A stretch of 7,468 nucleotides of DNA from Candidatus Methanofastidiosia archaeon (lineage in GTDB: Archaea > Methanobacteriota_B > Thermococci > Methanofastidiosales > NM3): positions 1 to 7,468 of the forward strand of contig JAHKLV010000019.1 in assembly GCA_020854925.1 (NCBI GenBank), given 5' to 3'. This document shows positions 6,201 to 7,468 of the stretch, one piece after another. Made by a program: the position numbers and the translations under genes. A model generated the notes under the pieces. That model was not told the DNA's origin. It saw only the letters and a list, made by a program, of their open reading frames with translations, and ran no database searches. Position 1 is the first letter of the stretch. Each line of letters starts with the position of its first letter.

Positions 6201-6206
6201 CCACCT
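6201..6206 (-). promoter_or_regulatory. Shine-Dalgarno of hypF, overlapping the serK stop
   Basis: AGGTGG on the minus strand starts inside the TAG stop of the serK-like gene (6205-6207) and lies 5 nt before the ATG at 6195. It is a strong archaeal SD. It argues for ATG 6195 over the in-frame GTG codons at 6204 and 6198 and suggests translational coupling. Confidence 0.65.
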
Positions 6207-6903
6207 AGAAAAGATACGAGAGCTTAATGCGGATATCCTGATACCGGAAGGGAAGATGGTGGCGGGTGGTCTTGGGGGGATACCGGTCGCCGGCGAGCGC
6301 ACGGCTGATGACCTCATCCTTGGTGGGGGTGCGCCGGTAGATGAGCGTGCCCTTCTGCCGCTTGAGTTTCTTGACATACTCAAGGGTGTCGGTATACTCT
6401 AAGTCGTAGTGTGTGCCAAGGACGGAAAGGAGGTCTCGTGCCTCGCCATAGAAGACGGCAACGCCTTCCTCGGTAGCAGGCAGGAGGGCAAGGCCCGCCT
6501 CCGAGGAATCCACGAGGCCAAGCGCCTCGTCTCGGGGCAGGAGTGCATGACGCGCCTGTGCTGAGAGAAGGGAGGATACCGTGGCAGGTGATTCCCAAAC
6601 AAGGGGATACCAGGTATGGAGCTCGAGCTCCTCGTCACGGTAGTCAACGAGGATTGCTGGCACCTTGACGGCGCCAAGACGGCGCAATCCCTCGACACGG
6701 TGGTGGCCGTCAAGGACCACCCGAGATGCGCGGTCCACAAGAATCGGCCTGAAGAAGACGCCCTTGGTCTCAAGGCTCGTGCAGAACTCTTCGAGTTCTA
6801 CATCGATGACCTCCTCATGGGGGTGCAGACTGTCAAGTGGCAGCATCTCTACCTTGAGGATACGCAGCGGCTTTTGCTCCTTGGTCCATCGTTCAACACC
6901 CAT
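6205..6903 (-). CDS. serK: SerK-like free L-serine kinase (ParB/sulfiredoxin fold)
   Basis: The 232-residue product has the ParB/sulfiredoxin fold signature ILVD....VVLDGHHRVEGLRRLG (54-76) and so could be mislabelled a chromosome-partition protein. As I recall it, the closest match is the free-serine kinase SerK of Thermococcus kodakarensis, which makes O-phosphoserine from L-serine and ADP for cysteine synthesis. Shared points are PHE with Glu30 (the catalytic glutamate position in SerK), DGHHR (65-69), the HTWYP segment with Trp98 (SerK uses a tryptophan here for serine), and a C-terminal block APTK.E / PKTTRH.LPF (here 192-197 and 210-219) ending in a short LF. ATP or ADP use cannot be told. 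There is no ParB DNA-binding helix-turn-helix and no parA neighbour. The ATG at 6903 gives the family length and follows the upstream stop by 4 nt; an open extension to 6981 has no family similarity. It is probably cytoplasmic and co-transcribed with hypF. Confidence 0.82.
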   Translation of the reverse strand: MGVERWTKEQKPLRILKVEMLPLDSLHPHEEVIDVELEEFCTSLETKGVFFRPILVDRASRVVLDGHHRVEGLRRLGAVKVPAILVDYRDEELELHTWYPLVWESPATVSSLLSAQARHALLPRDEALGLVDSSEAGLALLPATEEGVAVFYGEARDLLSVLGTHYDLEYTDTLEYVKKLKRQKGTLIYRRTPTKDEVISRALAGDRYPPKTTRHHLPFRYQDIRIKLSYLF

Positions 6904-6915
6904 GGTATCAGTCCA
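6901..6915 (-). promoter_or_regulatory. Start junction of serK within the upstream stop region
   Basis: The minus strand reads TGGAC-TGA-TACC-ATG, where TGA ends the membrane protein gene and ATG starts serK. GGA plus TGAT can pair with parts of the 16S 3' end but there is no strong SD. Fourteen bases are identical to the start junction of pyrD, and the dphB/DUF357 junction has the same TGA-N-ACC-ATG form. Confidence 0.4.
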
Positions 6916-7468
6916 TATTCGTTTCAATGCGCCTGCAGGCTGCCTTGTACATGAGCCATCCAAAGATGTTGAGGATGGCACCGATAAGAAGCCCTACGCC
7001 AAGATGCTCAAGCACCGTCGGCTCATCGGGAAGGACACCGATGTAGAGCGCCCCCAAGAGGAACGCATAGAGGATAAAGAGGAGGGAAAAGGTGGATATC
7101 AATGCATTGATGGCCATTTTCGCCCCTTTGATGCTTTGTGAGGGATTGTATACGTTGACAAGAATGCCAAACGATGCGGCAAAACTGTTGAGGGGGATGA
7201 CCCACACGGCAAGCGAGAGTGCATATCCCACCGGGAGATACGCCCTGGCCACGGTGAGCCATGCCACGAGCGGCACGGGCACAAAGACAAAACTGAGGAT
7301 GAAGGTCTGGAGCCACTTGCTCTTAACAAACGCCTCGACGCCACCTGGCGCCTTCTTCCATATCCAAAGTGCATCACGGGAAAGGTAAAACATCGACATG
7401 AGGAAGATTGCCACGAACATGGGGGTGATGAGCACCTCGAACGTGAAAATGGGAAGAAGGGACTCCTC
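6908..7468 (-). CDS. Multi-pass membrane protein, C-terminal part (5' end outside window)
   Basis: The last 186 residues of an integral membrane protein are visible; the frame is open to the window edge. Hydrophobic segments lie near residues 7-29, 53-75, 80-105, 120-143 and 153-176, giving about five membrane spans. Between the first two is a basic, aromatic loop (residues 30-52, SRDALWIWKK). A loop with VYNPSQSIKGAK (105-116) follows the third span, and the tail is short and basic (ACRRIETNMD). The look is that of a transport permease or exporter subunit, but I recognise no family motif and name no function. A GTG at 7435 could serve as an internal start, yet the frame continues upstream with hydrophobic residues, so a longer protein is likelier. 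It is the first visible gene of the minus-strand operon and its stop lies 4 nt before serK. Confidence 0.75.
   Translation of the reverse strand, partial: EESLLPIFTFEVLITPMFVAIFLMSMFYLSRDALWIWKKAPGGVEAFVKSKWLQTFILSFVFVPVPLVAWLTVARAYLPVGYALSLAVWVIPLNSFAASFGILVNVYNPSQSIKGAKMAINALISTFSLLFILYAFLLGALYIGVLPDEPTVLEHLGVGLLIGAILNIFGWLMYKAACRRIETNMD

Noticed and set aside
6205..6903. Chromosome or plasmid partition protein ParB
   Set aside because: There is no helix-turn-helix region, no parA neighbour and no parS-like repeats, and the C-terminal block and Glu30/Trp98 fit SerK.

Overview
The window is archaeal, and it most resembles a euryarchaeon of the methanogen/Archaeoglobi kind. The support is a Cdc48/VAT-type AAA ATPase, archaeal diphthine synthase, two small archaea-restricted families (DUF357 and UPF0212/DUF555), an archaeal SerK-like serine kinase and full-length HypF. 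The signals are archaeal too: a TATA box sits just upstream of dphB, and oligo-T tracts look like terminators. Base composition is GC-rich (about 58-62% in the stretches I counted). No RNA gene, insertion sequence, CRISPR array or long repeat was seen, and almost the whole window is coding.

Plus strand, left half. The window opens inside the last AAA module of a Cdc48-family ATPase. A T-rich terminator and a TATA box follow, and then a tight four-gene run: dphB (EF-2 diphthamide methylation), a DUF357 gene, a UPF0212/DUF555 gene and pyrD (dihydroorotate dehydrogenase, class 1B type). The gaps inside this run are 3 or 4 nt, and the ribosome-binding sites overlap the upstream stop codons.

Minus strand, right half. 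Read from the right edge, a multi-pass membrane protein (5' end outside the window) is followed after 4 nt by a SerK-like free-serine kinase with a ParB/sulfiredoxin fold. Next comes hypF (carbamoyltransferase for [NiFe]-hydrogenase cyanide ligands), whose Shine-Dalgarno overlaps the serK stop codon. After about 100 nt holding a possible terminator and promoter comes pyrF (orotidine-5'-phosphate decarboxylase). pyrF and pyrD converge and overlap tail to tail by 17 nt.

How the genes relate. PyrD and PyrF are two of the last three steps of UMP synthesis. HypF and the pyrimidine pathway both consume carbamoyl phosphate. SerK would make O-phosphoserine, a cysteine precursor. HypF implies a [NiFe] hydrogenase in the organism, although no other hyp or hydrogenase gene lies here. 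I see mostly housekeeping genes and no clear new defence or mobile system. The points most worth following are the SerK reading of a gene likely to be labelled ParB-like, the repeated stop/start junction, the AT-rich patch inside dphB, the pyrD/pyrF overlap, and the two uncharacterised proteins placed between dphB and pyrD.
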